Source of the DNA: Algibacter pacificus
GTDB taxonomy: Bacteria; Bacteroidota; Bacteroidia; Flavobacteriales; Flavobacteriaceae
DNA: 64,000 bases
Reading direction: 5' to 3'
Assembly: GCF_008033385.1 (NCBI RefSeq)
Contig: NZ_VOGY01000005.1
Location: 124,001 to 188,000 of the forward strand
A program made the translations under genes and the position numbers. The number at the start of each line of letters is the position of its first letter. Position 1 is the stretch's first letter. The notes below the pieces were generated by a model, which worked only from the letters and a program-made list of their open reading frames with translations, searched no databases and was not told the origin of the DNA. Shown in pieces: positions 63,625 through 64,000 of this stretch.

Positions 63625-63669
63625 CATTTCGAGTAATTCTAATTTTCATTTTAGAATTATATCGAGAAG
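63625..63669. repeat. Inverted repeat before the second RND gene
   Basis: TAATTCTAA (63634-63642) pairs with TTAGAATTA (63651-63659) around TTTTCATT, and TCGA (63629-63632, 63662-63665) extends the stem after a small bulge. Flanks read CATTTCGAG and TCGAGAAG, like REP-type elements of Flavobacteriaceae. Confidence 0.5.
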
Positions 63670-63693
63670 TTTAACTGAATTAATACATTTTCT

Positions 63694-64000
63694 ATGATTA
63701 ATAAAATCATTGATTTTTCAATCAATAACAAATTCATTATTGGTTTGCTTACGCTTACCATTGTTGGAGCAGGTATTTGGAGTATGACTCAAGTACCAAT
63801 CGATGCTGTTCCAGATATTACCAACAACCAAGTACAAGTCATTACACAAGCACCAAATTTAGGAACAGAGGATATTGAGCAAATTATTACTTATCCAGTA
63901 GAGGTTGCAATGAGCAATCTGCCTAATGTTCAAGAAATTCGTTCCATTTCTCGTTTTGGCTTATCAGTTGTTACCATTGTTTTTGACGATGATATGGGAA
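63694..64000 (+). CDS. CzcA-type heavy-metal RND pump (5' part, cut by window)
   Basis: 102 residues are visible, read directly from the ATG at 63694: MINKIIDFSINNKFIIGLL, then VPIDAVPDITNNQVQVIT, EDIEQIITYPVEVAMSNLP and the start of the first periplasmic loop. The N-terminal helix and VPDITNNQV motif are those of CzcA/CusA-type heavy-metal RND proteins. It differs clearly from the CusA at 52955 (VDAIPDIGENQQ), so a second pump with different specificity is likely, perhaps cobalt-zinc-cadmium. The rest lies beyond the window. Confidence 0.88.
   Translation, partial: MINKIIDFSINNKFIIGLLTLTIVGAGIWSMTQVPIDAVPDITNNQVQVITQAPNLGTEDIEQIITYPVEVAMSNLPNVQEIRSISRFGLSVVTIVFDDDMG

Overview
The window looks like a chromosome segment from a marine-type member of the Flavobacteriaceae (Bacteroidota). 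The DNA is AT-rich. Promoter-like boxes fit the Bacteroidota consensus TAnnTTTG rather than TATAAT, start sites lack Shine-Dalgarno sequences, and some genes start with TTG or GTG. The gene set is also characteristic: a TonB receptor paired with an SGNH lipoprotein, a DUF4270 lipoprotein, a T9SS type A sorting domain, atpD-atpC apart from the other atp genes, and an HYC_CC_PP protein.

Layout. Bases 1-2500 are accessory: DUF6155 and DUF6602 proteins, the 3' remnant of a REP-associated (Y1) transposase with REP-like hairpins, and two helically phased direct-repeat arrays (11 bp x4, 10 bp x5). Bases 2.5-11 kb carry a TerB/J-domain co-chaperone, a DUF1569 protein, an LD-carboxypeptidase, metG, ferritin with a Cys/Lys-rich microprotein behind it, a lipocalin-like lipoprotein and a glycine-zipper OmpA lipoprotein. 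Bases 11.4-15.9 kb hold one giant CheB-CheR-PAS-histidine kinase-receiver protein. Bases 15.9-21.6 kb form a damage-tolerance cassette: dinB and a short dnaE run one way, a LexA-like S24 repressor and umuD the other, and the 79-bp divergent gap carries both promoters inside an imperfect palindrome.

Bases 21.6-47.5 kb are mostly core: atpD-atpC, TonB receptor plus SGNH lipase, a glgA-like/DUF4270/glmS operon opposite panC-panD-flippase-like, an esterase-fold protein whose nucleophile serine is replaced by glycine, radA, yraN, serS, ribF-HTTM, a secreted reprolysin-like metalloprotease, a CrtO-like acyltransferase, pth and an M20 dipeptidase. A structured repeat element of a kind seen in Flavobacteriaceae genomes lies between pth and the dipeptidase.

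At 47.6 kb a strong promoter drives a truncated tRNA-Leu copy followed by an intact tRNA-Leu(TAG). This looks like an island boundary. To its right lies a compact three-gene module: a 526-aa helical protein, a 560-aa protein with an N-terminal nuclease-like domain joined to it by a 4-bp overlap, and a DUF4238 protein. I regard this as the best candidate for an undescribed (probably defence) system.

From 52.4 kb to the right edge is a copper/silver efflux block: HYC_CC_PP protein, CusA, TolC-like outer-membrane factor, CopA-type P-ATPase, DUF305 protein, CusB fused to DUF3347, and an HMA lipoprotein. A DUF6660 protein and the start of a second (CzcA-type) RND pump follow. Together these would move metal from cytoplasm to periplasm (CopA), chelate it there (HMA lipoprotein, HMBD domains) and expel it through CusA-CusB-TolC.
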